A stretch of 64,000 bases of DNA from Ilyonectria destructans. Its lineage: Eukaryota > Ascomycota > Sordariomycetes > Hypocreales > Nectriaceae. The DNA lies in contig JAHEWK010000001.1 of assembly GCA_020740775.1 (NCBI GenBank), positions 1,860,001 to 1,924,000 on the forward strand, in the 5' to 3' direction. Both the position numbers and the translations under genes were made by a program. Positions 49,676 through 61,282 of this stretch are shown here, piece after piece. Numbering within the stretch: position 1 is the first letter of the stretch; the number at the start of each line of letters is the position of its first letter. The notes beneath the pieces are model-generated. The model had not been told where the DNA came from, ran no database searches, and was given only the letters and a program-made list of their open reading frames with translations.

Positions 49676-50123
49676 ACCAACCGATCCCCCTCCATCTTCC
49701 GTCGGCCAATTTCTTTGGAGAAAGTAAGCACCTCGGCGCGGGCTCGTCTTGCAAGGCGTCGTTGTCGTTATCTGGAGTCCGGAGTTATTAATTCTTGGCG
49801 GGGCGGCACTTCAGGGTCGCACTGGAAGGCCGAACTGGAAGGCCATGCGAGACGGATTCAATAGAATGCTCCTGGTGTCCAATTTTAAGTTCAAGAGCCA
49901 TCACTGGGTGATATCCATTCAATGCAAGCCGCCCGAGTTGTTGCAAACATGTAGTTAACTCGTTGGACCATGCCCCTCGTGGGAAAACACGCGCTCCAGG
50001 CCAAGACGGAGATTGGTGCCGCGTACCTAGCGGAATCCGTTATCATACGACAACGAAACCACACCACGGCATAGAGATGCGACGCCTTCAAGATTCCTGC
50101 ATACGTAATCAAGCGGCAACAAA
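49676..50123. other. 3' region between the small Cys-rich frame and EXO70
   Basis: Probable 3' flanks of two convergent transcription units. GTAAGC at 49,724 could be a splice donor in a 3' UTR, but no paired acceptor can be argued. No other feature is seen. Confidence 0.45.
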
Positions 50124-52087
50124 TCATGACGCGAGACTCAGGAATACAGCAGCAATGGACGACTTGTCGTATTTGACGTACTTGCCCTTGCCCTTGTCAA
50201 TCTCATGATACCGATCCCAAAATCGGTCATAGAGGGGCTGCAATTTCTGGCGGATGTCTTCTCCAAACATCTTCCGCACTTCGCGCTCCATGCTGTAGGA
50301 CTTGTGCCTCGAAACCATGTCGTCAAACGCGTTGTTGAACTGCGTAAATTTCTCCTTGATCTTGTCCTTATCCTTACTTCCTAGCCCCTTGATAACGGAT
50401 GCCGAGTCAGCCGGGCCTGACGTGGGGCGATGAGATCGGTTTGTGTGTATGGTATCGAAGAGGTATACTGAGAGATCCTTGCAAACATCCGTATACGCTG
50501 CCGTAGACTTCTTTCGCCATTGATCAAGTATCTCGAGCTTTGGTTCGAGGAGGGATGATAGGTCAGAATCATGGACCATGCGTCCGATGATGACGACGGT
50601 GTTGGCCATGAAGACTCCAGCAACCGCCTTGCCCTTCAAAAGCATCCGAGCCTTCTGATCAAGGGACGAGAGGAGCACATCAATCGTATCAAGGCAGTAA
50701 TGGGCAAAAATGTCCCGGCCATCTGCTCCGATGTCGAACGATGCGAGGCTGGGAATGGCATCCGTCGAACGACCGTTGGATGCCGCGCTTGACTTCCAAC
50801 CCCCGTCACCAAGTGAGACCATGATGCTCGAGATGGGTCGCAGGAACTCCACCATTGCCTGAAGCCTCTGCATCGACTCCGACACGACGGGTATTGGAGC
50901 GCCATCAGAAGGTAAAACTTGCAGGACGCCAATCTTTCGCCTCGTCTCGTCAAGTAGTTCGGACAAGGATGATTTTGCCGTTTCACGGACCGGCTTCGCC
51001 GCTGCAGCTAGCGAGCCTTTGAGCTCACCGGTCCGCGTATCCAACTTACCAGACAAGGTAGACAAAATCTCAGTGACTTCGTATGCCAGATAGCAGTCGG
51101 TGTGGAGGTGGGCCTTGATATGGGCATTGAGCTCGCGCAGAGTCCGTGCTAGCTCCGCTAGAGCCGCTTGACAAGTCGATTGGAAGACGATGCCCCAGTC
51201 TTCCCGTGTGAATATGCTGCAGACATTGTCGTACTCAGCGAGGAAAAGGCCCTCCATAGCCTGGGCATATGTTCCAATGCCGTTGGTACCCGCCCGATAG
51301 ATGGCATCTGGGTTCTTCTTCTTGGCAGTGTTGACGCTGGCGGCAGCCAAGTTGGCCAAGGATAAGGATAGGTACGGCCCACGGACTTCGGCATAAATCC
51401 TTGCAACTGGTGACTCTTGGCCGCCCTGTTGCTGGCTACCGGCGACATAAGAGTAAACCAAGCCCAGGCGTGCGATCTTGTCCTGGGAAAGAACGGGGAA
51501 GGGCTTGTCTTTGGTGATGTAATGCAGCGGCTCAATAGAACGAGGAGTCTCGGCGCGGAGTAGCTTGTCAAAGTGGTTCTCAAGCTGGGTATTGCCCGAC
51601 TTAATGAGGCGGGCAAGGTCTGTCATGGTCTGCTGGTTGGCGCGCAAGTTGGACGCCTGCATGTCGGTCAAGGACTTAGTTAGGCGCTTGATGGACGCCA
51701 AATAGTTGGGTAGGCCAGCCTTGTCAGGCCCAACACGTATAATTTGCTCTTCGTCATTCTTACTATCGGCGGGCTGGCGCAGGCGGTCGATGGCAGCGAG
51801 CACGGAGTCGATATCTGGACTTGGTCAACAAAGACTGACGTGATGCCACGTGGGAACTTGACACGATACTCACTATTTCCAAGCGTCTGCAAGCGCCTGG
51901 TTTCTCCATTCAATGGACCAGTGACATCGCGGACACTTTTACCGGTAGCATCAAGCCGGCCAAGGCAAGACTGGATCTTCTTGGTCAACTGAGTTGTCTT
52001 CTCGAGACGCGAGTTCAGAACGTCGACCTCGGCTCGCGCCTCCTCATCGAGGGTACTGTGGCCACTGCTGGCGAGGCCGACGGCCAT
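50124..52087 (-). CDS. EXO70: Exocyst complex component Exo70
   Basis: Exon 1 is 52,087-51,874 and exon 2 is 51,814-50,124, giving 634 residues. The 59-bp intron runs GTGAGT..CCAG and joins QTLGN to NIDSVLAAIDRL. Exo70 is a subunit of the octameric exocyst that tethers secretory vesicles to the plasma membrane and binds PI(4,5)P2 and Rho GTPases. The N-terminus (DEEARAEVDVLNSRLEKTTQ) is the family's coiled coil. The body is the helical-rod Exo70 domain with family-like tracts (YSYVAGSQQ, LLDETRRKIGVLQVLPSDGAP, GVFMANTVVIIGRMV). The C-terminus (EREVRKMFGEDIRQKLQPLY..FWDRY) matches the conserved C-terminal helix bundle, with many Lys near the end for lipid contact. It shares a 349-bp divergent promoter with MCM3. 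Length is usual for filamentous fungi. Confidence 0.95.
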
Positions 52088-52310
52088 GGCTCAAAAATGA
52101 AGCGGCAAATGTGTATAGGGACAGATTATGCGGTACGCAACGGGCATGAGAGTGAGGCGGCCGTGGATGGGAGAGGGAGATGATCCAAAGCTTCGGATCC
52201 AGTCGCTGTCGTTGGTATGGAGGGAGCTAGCTACCTACGTCTTCCCCACTCCAGCCACTGGAGCTTTGGAGCTCAGCCACACACTCACCCTACCCAGCCC
52301 CTCCCACTTT

Positions 52311-52326
52311 ACGCGAAAAGACGCGT
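52311..52326. promoter_or_regulatory. MBF/SBF-type cell-cycle sites in the EXO70-MCM3 promoter
   Basis: ACGCGT (MluI cell-cycle box) is at 52,321-52,326. It is immediately preceded by ACGCGAAAAG at 52,311-52,320, whose CGCGAAA fits the Swi4/Swi6 box CRCGAAA. A GGCGCCAA word follows at about 52,339. These lie 111-126 bp upstream of the MCM3 start. In yeasts MBF/SBF drive G1/S transcription of replication genes including MCMs, so the sites fit MCM3 better than EXO70. Binding here is inferred. Confidence 0.6.
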
Positions 52327-52436
52327 CTGGGCAACGCGGCGCCAATTTCCAAACTGCCCCATCACATTCACCCCCGCCATCCATCTCTTGCTTGCACCGT
52401 CAGTAAGAGGCACGGCATCACAGCTCAACAGACAAC

Positions 52437-55234
52437 ATGGACTCCTATATGCTTGATGATGATGGCGTGCGCGATCGAATTCGCCAGGCTGAGGAGTTTC
52501 TGGACCCAAGTACGGCCACCCCTTTTACTATGCCCTGTCGAGTGCCGATGCAAATACCTAACCCTTGATTTTAGAAAACCCCCAGGTGCGGAGTTACAGA
52601 TCGGACATCATCCTGATGCTCCAGAAGAACGAGCGCCGTTTGACCGTGAATCTCGACCATGTGCGAAGTCACAATCCGGATATTGCACAGGGTTTGCTGC
52701 AACAGCCCTTCGATTACACTCTGGCCTTCGATCAAGCCGTCAAGAAGATCGTCGAGACGCTCCCTCAGGCACGCCCCGACCAGACGGCCAGAGATACTGT
52801 CTACTACTGTGCATGGGCTGGAAGTTTTGGTCTTAATGCCTGCAATCCACGCACGCTATCCTCGCATCTCCTCAACTACATGGTCTCCATTGAAGGCATC
52901 GTCACCCGAACCTCCCTAATCCGGCCCAAGGTCGTCAAGAGTGTGCATTACAACGAGAAGAAGGACAAGTTCCATTTCCGCGAGTACCAAGATCAGACCA
53001 TGACCAACGGGGTCACCACCTCCAGCGTTTATCCCCGCGAGGACGACGATGGTAATCCCCTCACCACAGAATATGGATTCTGTACCTATCGAGACCACCA
53101 GACCATATCCATCCAGGAGATGCCAGAGCGTGCACCTGCAGGCCAGCTTCCGCGCGGCGTTGATGTCATTCTCGATGATGATCTGGTCGACCGGGTAAAG
53201 CCGGGAGACCGTGTTCAGCTCGTGGGTATATATCGCACCCTCGGTAACCGGAATACAAATCACAACAGCGCTCTGTTCAAGACGATGATTCTGGCAAACA
53301 ACGTGGTCCTTCTTTCATCCAAATCAGGCGGTGGTATCGCAACTGCGACAATCACCGATACGGATATCCGCAACATCAACAAGGTTGCCAAGAAGAAGAA
53401 TCTACTAGACTTGCTGTCCCAGTCGCTGGCACCAAGCATCTACGGCCATGCCTACGTCAAGAAGGCAATCTTGCTCATGCTTCTGGGCGGCATGGAGAAA
53501 AATTTGGAAAATGGCACCCATCTGCGTGGAGATATCAATATTCTGATGGTTGGCGACCCATCCACGGCAAAGTCTCAATTGCTGCGCTTTGTGCTGAACA
53601 CAGCACCCCTCGCCATAGCAACAACTGGTCGGGGATCTTCCGGTGTTGGTTTGACAGCCGCTGTCACTTCCGACAAGGAAACAGGAGAGAGGCGACTGGA
53701 GGCTGGTGCTATGGTTATGGCGGATCGAGGTGTCGTCTGCATTGACGAGTTTGACAAAATGTCCGATATCGACAGAGTTGCCATACACGAAGTCATGGAG
53801 CAACAGACTGTCACCATTGCCAAGGCTGGTATCCATACGTCCTTGAACGCTCGATGCAGCGTCATTGCCGCCGCCAACCCCATCTTTGGCCAATACGACC
53901 CGCACAAAGACCCACACAAGAACATTGCACTACCAGACTCACTGTTGTCGCGATTCGATCTCTTGTTTGTCGTAACTGATGACATAGAGGATACACGGGA
54001 CCGCCACGTTTCTGAGCACGTCTTGCGAATGCACCGATACCGCCAGCCTGGGACCGAGGAGGGTGCGCCAGTCCGGGAACAGGGCACGCAATCCCTAGGT
54101 GTAGCTATCAGCAACCAGACCGACTCTCAAGGACCAACTGAAGTATACGAAAAATACGACGCTATGCTTCACTCGGGTGTGACGGTGACCTCCGGGCGGG
54201 GCTCAAATAAGAAGCCCGAGATTCTAAGCATCCCCTTCATGAAGAAGTATATACAATATTCCAAGATGAGAGTTAAGCCTGTCTTGACACAGGAAGCTTC
54301 GGACCGGATTGCCGATATCTATGTTGGCTTGCGTAATGATGAGATGGAAGGTAACCAGCGAAGGACGAGCCCGCTGACCGTGCGTACCCTGGAGACCATC
54401 ATTCGCTTGGCCACTGCGCATGCCAAGTCGCGGCTGTCCAGCAGAGTCGAGGAACGCGATGCTATCGCGGCAGAGGGCATTTTGAGATTTGCCTTGTTTA
54501 AGGAGGTTGTCGAGGACGAATCCCGGAAGAAGCGCAGGAAGACTCAGCCTGTCGACTTTGCTTCGTCCAGTGAGGAGAGCGACGACGAGGACGGCGAGGA
54601 TGGCGATGAAGCTAATAGCGGCGCTCGGTCGACAGGGACACCATCACGATCAACACGAGCAAGTGCCCGCTTGCAGGCGGGCACATCGCACCCTTCCCGC
54701 GGCGCAAATGATGCGTCTGGTGAGGGAATGAATGACGGCAATGAAGAGAACGACGCCCCTGGGCCTACGCCACGTCGATCCGGGAGAGTGGGACAGAGAT
54801 CATCCCAATCACAAACTTCATTCGCATCGTCCATACCTTCTTCTCAGTTACCCTTACAGACACAAGTGGAGTCGCAAGAAGAAGATGAGCTCGCCAGTGG
54901 TACGGCCGGGTTAGCGATTGACGATGCGCCTATCACGATTGAGCGCCTCTCTACATTCCGCGCGGCTTTAGGACAGCTGCTCAGTACTGATCTATTTGAG
55001 GACGACTCGGCCGAGTTGGGTGCTGTTGTTAAGGCCGTCAACCACAGGGTTGGAAATCGCGACGGCGGCGCCTTCGGTAAGGAGGAGGCCACCAAAGCCC
55101 TCAAGAAGATGGAAGAAGCGAACCAAATCATGTAAGTTGTTCATCCATGGATGTTCTACCCATGCCTCTTGTGCAAGTAGCCGACTAACGTGGAATTCAG
55201 GTTTACCGATGGAAATTTGGTCTATAAAATCTAA
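52437..55234 (+). CDS. MCM3: DNA replication licensing factor Mcm3 (MCM2-7 helicase subunit)
   Basis: Exons are 52,437-52,509, 52,575-55,131 and 55,201-55,234, giving 887 residues. The first exon encodes the Mcm3-typical MDSYMLDDDGVRDRIRQAE. The 34-base last exon adds the terminal FTDGNLVYKI. Introns have CTAAC branch points. The protein is one of six subunits of the MCM ring, the replicative helicase loaded at origins. The N-terminal OB region spans about 30-270. The AAA+ core has Walker A GDPSTAKSQ (351-359), Walker B with the MCM signature CIDEFDKM (413-420) and the arginine finger SRFD (483-486). The winged-helix-like C-terminus follows a Ser/Asp/Glu-rich disordered linker from about 660 to 790. 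Mcm3 lacks the zinc-binding Cys of other MCMs, as here. Divergent from EXO70; G1/S-type sites lie upstream. Confidence 0.97.
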
Positions 55235-56045
55235 TGACGGGCTATGATAAGTATGAATTGGTTGTCTGATAGAAGCTATGAGTGTGAACTACCTGTTTAA
55301 TGGAAACCATGGGTGTGAACCGAGACTGCTAGAAGCCATTACACTCCCCATCATTCCCCTTCGTTCCAGTGTGTGATCAGCCCAACCTATGTCAAGAGAT
55401 GCTGGGGTTGCGTGCCGCATCATCCTGCTGAGCAACACTCCGGATGTTATAGACTCCCAGTCTGTGTCATTTTCGCCTCAGGTGTTCACCGTTTTAGGCT
55501 TGATCACTTGGGCTCATTCACAGTTGGCCGCATAGAAGGACCAACCTTGCGCTGTGGCCCAGACTTGGATTATCAGCGGGCTCTCACCAGCCATATAGAA
55601 GGGTGACAGCGTGTCCGTGTATGAGACTGGTACTTGAGCCTTCACATATTGGCTAATGCGCATGAGATGGTTGGAGGTTAGGTCGGCATATGGACGGTCT
55701 TGTCCAAAACAAGTAGTGTCTGTTCTGGAGCCACCAGACAGATGATAGTTTACTTCAATTCATAAGACAGGAATTGGAAAAGATGCGCCTATCAGGGTCG
55801 GGCAACTCAGTCGAATGTCCAGAATGATAATGAGCACCAGGATGGGAACGCGATGAAGATGACGATACGAAATCGTTTGGAGACGGTGGGGAGTGAATGG
55901 TCAGGTTAGTCACGTATGTGGGGGAGCATAGGGCGTGCCTATGCCATTTGTACGGTGGAAAAGGTCGTACATAAATCTATATATTGTTTTGCTATCCCAT
56001 CACCCAATGACAGGAGCTGAACAAGCAGTTCCTGTTGCTAGTTAC
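55235..56045. other. Intergenic region, convergent 3' ends of MCM3 and the Mak32-like gene
   Basis: 811 bp of ordinary composition. Two imperfect copies of a short phrase (ATGAGTGTGAAC at about 55,279 and ATGGGTGTGAAC at about 55,308) lie close together near the MCM3 end. I see no supported gene, RNA or structured element. Confidence 0.5.
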
Positions 56046-57588
56046 TTATAGACGTTGCTTAAACTCGCGTAGCCGAGCCTGAACACCCTGCCCATTCCAA
56101 GTCTCCTGACCATCCATGTCTCTACCAAGCACGGGAACACCAACTTGTTCGATGGCAAAGCTGGCCGCTATCGTGCCCCATATAGCAGCCTCTTCGACAT
56201 GCTCACCACGGGCAAGGGCAACACCCAGACCACCTAGAAATGTGTTGCCACCGCCAGTGGGGTCAACCACCTTGGAAGGACCTTTGTGGTAGGCTGGAAT
56301 CCATCGCTCAACGCCCGGGTCAACCTCAATCTCTTCGCGGGCGACGAAGCCGCCGGCGTCCTGAAGAAGACCAGCGAAAAGGGCCTCCATATCGGTGTCG
56401 GGCTGAAGGCCACCCCGAACATAATCCTTCTTGCGACGCTTGGTCGTAGAGATAGGATCGCGCTGCCGCTTCCTCCCGCCATTTTTGGCAATGTAACAGC
56501 CCTTGTCGCCGGCACGGACGACAAGGGTAAAGGACTGAAGGGGCATGCTAGCCAGGAGCTGCTCACAGGCACGCTCAACCGCAACGGTAGAAACCTCACC
56601 AGTTTCAGGGTCGAGCCCGTCGTCGCCCATGAATCCCGCCAGTTCGGTGTGGTTAGGGCTGCAGATATCGACAAGGGGGAGAGTATTTGTGCAGTTAAGC
56701 AACTCATCCGGGGTGCACAGATCCGGAACGGGCTCCCAAATGAAGATGGGTTTGGTATACGCCTCTGCGGGTATGGCCCTTTTACGGAGCTTTGTGATGT
56801 CAGAGACGAGCTCCCTGCAACGCGTAGGGGAACATATTAGATGAAAGGAACGCGACTGGAGCAGCGTCGGGGTGAGATCATCGGCCGTTAGACGCTTCTT
56901 GGGGGTGAGATACTTGAAGGCGCGCTTTTCGGAAAGGTCCTCGTAGCCGTTCCAGCCGCGGGTGGTGAGTCGAAGGCCATCGTGGCGAAAGAGAGCCGAG
57001 GTCGACCAGGAGTCGATGAGCGTGGAGAGGGCAGGCGGGAAGTCGGAACCCTGGTCGACGATCCAGCCAACTGAGGATGAGATGGGAGGCGGAGAGAAGA
57101 GACGGGCTCCCAGGGCAGAATAGGCACCGGCGCCACCGAGGATGTTCTTGACCGGGGGGGTCGGAGGGATGAAGTCAATGTCGTCTTTGGGAACCAATGT
57201 CATGAGTTGTCAGCAATTGCTCCGCAGATACCAGTCATGAGTGAGGTGAGAATGAGATGGGTTTGGGGTGAGGCGGCTCAGGTCGCAAACGCTCCCAGAG
57301 TCCACGGGCGCGCTGACCGATGATGAACATTCCCAGGGTAACAAAATCGATGGCTACATCTTCTCGCGCCTGGGTGCTGTGCTGCTGCTCCTCGGGAGAG
57401 GTGGGCTGTAGTAGTAGTTGTTGTTGTTGTTGTTGTTGTTGCTTCTTCAGCTCCAACAGCTGCTGTTCATCGTCGTCCAGTGGCTGCGATTGCTGGTCGG
57501 GTGGAACTTCGAGAACTTCTGGGACCGCTGGGACTTTGAGACCATCATCTTGGATCGGATCATGTTGCCGATCACTAGTGACCTCCAT
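56046..57588 (-). CDS. MAK32: Mak32-like PfkB-family protein
   Basis: Exon 1 is 57,588-57,318 and exon 2 is 57,184-56,046, giving 469 residues. Splicing a 133-bp intron (GTCAGC..AAAG, GCTGAC branch) restores the family's start of fold, FVTLGMFIID-DIDFIPPTPPVKNILGGAGAY. Without it the glycine motif would lack its first strand. The PfkB fold is clear, with GGAGAY at 107-112 and the C-terminal signature DPTGGGNTFLGG. The usual catalytic Asp of GAGD is Asn404 here, a change I recall as typical of the Mak32 branch, so sugar-kinase activity is doubtful. In yeast Mak32 is needed for stable L-A double-stranded RNA particles; its biochemical role is unknown. Residues about 60-85 are Gln-rich, with a CAA run at about 57,418-57,440. 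A basic insert RKRQRDP..KRRKK at about 328-343 looks like a bipartite nuclear signal. The start at 57,588 is preferred; the frame is open to 57,768. Confidence 0.85.
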
Positions 57589-59074
57589 GACGGCCACTCT
57601 AATGTAGCAGAGGCTGAGAGGCTGGCGCAGTGAGTCAACAGCAAAGACTCTGAGCCTCGCTCGCGTCGGTTCCTCTACCCCTGCCCTCGGATATGGGCAG
57701 TGAAAAGCGGGAGGAGGGGTGCTCAGTGGAGTTAGGTTGGGCGGGTGTTCTGAATTGAATCTACCCACGGATGGGAAATGGAAGCGGTATCATGGTTTGC
57801 ACCTTACGGTACCAAGGCGAGCAAGGTCGTTATGAATGTCGAAGAACGCACTGGTCTCATTGTTGCTGGGCGGTGTCTCAAGTTGGGCTGAGGTTGGGTG
57901 GGACTGCGCTGCACTGCTCGCAGATCCGACAGTCAGCTTATCAGTTTCCCACTAGTATCTTCTGCAGGAATGCAGGTATCGTGCCCTCGCTATTCACGTT
58001 TCGAGGTACCTACGCCTAAACTTCCGGGTACCTGTAGTGTACCATGCCATCCAATTTTTTAGGTGGGTAACTCCCTACCTATGCCGGGAGTTGGCGGCTC
58101 TTTCAGGGGTTCCATGCCAACATGGATGCTCTACCTTTGCCTCGACGAACAAACCATCACGCTTTTGCTCTCATGACGTAAATGTTGACTTTAGGGCTAC
58201 TGTTACCTTTGGGGTATCATGTCATTCATTTGTTGGCTTACATACCCTCATTTCTATCTCTCGGGGGGTTCTTCACGTCGTGGGCACGTCTCGCAGTGAT
58301 GGATATCATTAACGAACCCGCGCCACCACGTGTTTTGGGCTGCAGCCATGACGTGAAGCCGGCAGCTAGAAAGCCATGTCAAGACGTAGATGCCAGATTT
58401 CAAGCTCACATAGTCTCGAAAGATAGCAGGCTCCTCACTGCTTGCTAATCTATGCACACTTAAAAGAAGCCAGGCAAGCAGATTAAAGAGCCAACCGGCT
58501 ACCAAATCGAGGCAGGCCATTCAAACAAGTGATTGTTAAACGACAAAAACTCTAGGGTAATGTCCATAGTTACGTAAACGCTGACCTAAGGCCGGCGTTC
58601 GGATGCTGAAGCTCCGGGGCGCAAGTTGCAAAGCTGGCGGCTTGAGCTAGGACCCAGGGGTTCAGGAAGTGCAGCGCCTCTCAGTGATCACAGCACCACC
58701 TTAGCTGCAAGGCAGCTACCTACCGGGGTACCACTTCCCTACTGCGACTCCTGATAATTATCCGTCCTCAACATCGTCGTCTCCTCATCTGTATCCCAAG
58801 GCTCCCACGCAATCCCGGACTCCTTCACTCAACAGTAGCATCCCGCGATATATATATATCTGCGACACAGCTCCCTGCGATACAACTCTCCGCGACTCTG
58901 AGGTAGCGCCTTTCCAGTGCCTGCACGCGTCGCTCCGTCAGCTCCTTCTCCTGCTGCTTCTCCTTGTCCCGCCCCCTTGCGAGACATTCTTCGTCGGCCC
59001 ATCCTGACCTCTCACCTGGTCTTTCTTTACCACACAGAACGCTTAGCTTGGGTAACACGACTAGTCCCTTCACC
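57589..59074. other. Divergent intergenic region with repeated GGTACC words
   Basis: 1.49 kb between the Mak32-like gene and CAP. GGTACC occurs at 57,809, 58,005, 58,027 and 58,727. The 58,005 and 58,027 sites have a TACCTAC or TACCTG continuation. A TATATATATATA run at 58,849-58,859 lies about 220 bp before the CAP start and is its likely core promoter. An isolated ACGCGT is at 58,925. No gene is supported. Confidence 0.5.
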
Positions 59075-60894
59075 ATGGCGGCTACGAACCACATGCACAA
59101 CCTGACTACGCTCATCAAGCGGTACGGCTGCTCCCCTCCCAGCGGCCCTGCCCGCTAATGTAGCTTGCTATGAGTGCTAACCTCCTGTCCAGTCTCGAAG
59201 CTGCAACATCCCGACTCGAGGATATTGCCTCCTCCACCGACGTCCCTAATGATATCCCTGCGTCGAACCCCCCCATCGCTTCTCCCTCCGTAGCTACCGC
59301 CATCTCCACGCCTCCCGCCGCCCCTGCGCCGCCCAAGCCTGCTGCCGAGGCCATTCCCGAATCCATTGAGGAATTCGACAACTTCCTCAGCTCCGCCGTC
59401 GACAAATATGTAAAGCTCAGCAACCAGCTCGGGGGCCTCGTCGCTCAACAGGTTCGTCCTCGGGATACCAACGGGATTGCTTACTCTGGCAACTGACATC
59501 GACATTAACCAGGCCGCATTGGTCCAGAAGGGACTCCAAGAACAACGCAAGTTCCTCCTAATTTCGACTAAAGCTAAGAAGCCCGACCTTTCTGGCCCGG
59601 ACATGGTCGCGTATCAGGAGCTCCTCAAGCCCATCAACGAGGCTCTGATGGCTGTCACGGACCTGAAGGATAAGAACCGCCCTGACCCCATGTACACACA
59701 ACTCAGCACCGTCGCCGACGGCATCATGGTCCTGGCATGGGTCACTGTTGATAGCCGCCCCTACAAGCATGTAGAGGAATGTCTTGGATCGGCACAATTT
59801 TTTGGAAACAGGGTCCTCAAAGAGCAGAAGGACAAGTACGTCTCTCCGGACATGTTCAAGTCGCTTTTACTGACGGATTACATAGGGATGCTAAGCAAGT
59901 TGAGTGGGTTCAGGCGTTCTACCAACTCTTCCGCGATCTGGCCGACTACGTCAAGCAATACTTCCCCAGTGGCATCACTTGGAACCCCAAGGGCAGCTCG
60001 GCCCAGGAAGTCGGCAAGTCTCTCTCTGCTGGCCCTAGCCCACCTGCTGCCCCTGCCCCTCCAGCCGGAGGTCCGCCCCCTCCGCCGCCTCCTCCCCCCG
60101 GCCCGCCACCGGTTCTCGATATCAAGGCCGAACCGGCCCCTGCTGTCGCGCCGGGCGGTATTGGAGCCGTCTTCTCCGAGCTGAACAAGGGCGAGTCCGT
60201 TACAAAAGGTCTCCGAAAAGTAGAAAAGTCCGAGATGACGCACAAGAACCCGTCTCTTCGCGCAAGCTCCACTGTCTCGGACCGCGATGGTTCGCCTCGT
60301 GGTAAGAGCCCAGCACCCGGTAAAAAGCCCAAGCCTGAGAGCATGCGACTCAAGAAGCCGCCCAAGAAGGAGCTCGAAGGCAACAAATGGACAATTGTAA
60401 GCTAATTCCGGAACGTCATGATTTGAGTATGCCTACTGACCCATGCCCAGGAAAACTACGAAAAGGAGGCTCAGCCGATAGAGATTGAGGCGTCTCTGAC
60501 GCAATCGGTTCTTATCAGCCGATGCAACAACACCACCATCATTGTCAAGGGCAAAGCGAACCAGGTTATGGTGGAGAACTCGACTCGACTGTCCCTCATT
60601 GTTGATACCCTCGTCTCGACCGTAGACGTTGTCAAGGCACAAAACTTCGCTCTTCAGGTTATGGGCACTATCCCAACCGTCATGATGGACCAAATCGATG
60701 GCGCCCAGATCTACTTTAGCAAGGAGAGCACCGGTACCAAGATTTTCACGAGCAAGTCTGCTGGCATCAATCTCAATGTCATTTCTGGCCCCGACGAGGA
60801 CTACAAGGAGGTGCCCTTGCCGTCACAGATTTGTTCCTACTTCGACGAGGAAAAGAACGATCTGGTTAATGAGATTGTGGCTCATTCTGGCTAA
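59075..60894 (+). CDS. SRV2: Adenylyl cyclase-associated protein (CAP/Srv2)
   Basis: Five exons: 59,075-59,121, 59,193-59,451, 59,513-59,835, 59,886-60,396 and 60,451-60,894, giving 527 residues. Introns are 50-71 bp with GCTAAC or ACTGAC branches; intron 2 has the weak donor GTTCGT. CAP binds G-actin and cofilin, recycles actin monomers and links Ras-cAMP signalling to the cytoskeleton. An N-terminal amphipathic segment (LTTLIKRLEAATSRLEDIAS) should bind adenylyl cyclase. The helical folded domain covers about 60-225 (KDKDAKQVEWVQAFYQLF spans intron 3). A Pro-rich tract lies at about 250-290. The WH2-like segment AVFSELNKGESVTKGLRKV is at about 303-321. The C-terminal CARP beta-helix spans about 368-527 (NKWTIENYEK, QIYFSKEST, VPLPSQICSYFD). 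Length is normal for the family. Convergent with the carnitine acetyltransferase gene. Confidence 0.96.
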
Positions 60895-61282
60895 GGATGT
60901 GGTTGGTATTGCGCTTGGATATTTGGCCTGTAGGACTAGGATACCGCGAGAACCGCTTTTATCGTGTACATTTAAGAGTCGAGTGGCAACACTGACAATG
61001 ACAAACAGCGTGTCTGTTTTTTTGGTGGTGCAATTGTGGCTAAGTCTTGGCCTCTATCTGTCTCTAAGTCTCTCATCCCTGCCTCGTTTACCTTCTATCT
61101 GGGCTAAACATGAGAAGGATAAAACGTGAAACGTGCAACGGCGCTAGAATATGCATGGCAAATATATGTAAAAAGGGCAGTTCCCAACATCCTAAATGGC
61201 ATCTCTAGAATAACTCCTTCCGCGCACATCGACTATGAATGGCGCCAACCGTCTGTCTACATATATCAATGAATCCCCAACT
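60895..61282. other. Convergent 3' region of CAP and carnitine acetyltransferase
   Basis: 388 bp, T-rich on the + strand after CAP (CTGTTTTTTTGG near 61,014). It is consistent with two 3' UTRs facing each other. No other feature is visible. Confidence 0.5.

Noticed and set aside
58925..58930. ACGCGT (MBF-type site) upstream of CAP
   Set aside because: It is isolated, with no neighbouring SCB/MCB and no known G1/S link for CAP. ACGCGT also occurs in coding DNA near 48,050, so chance is likely.
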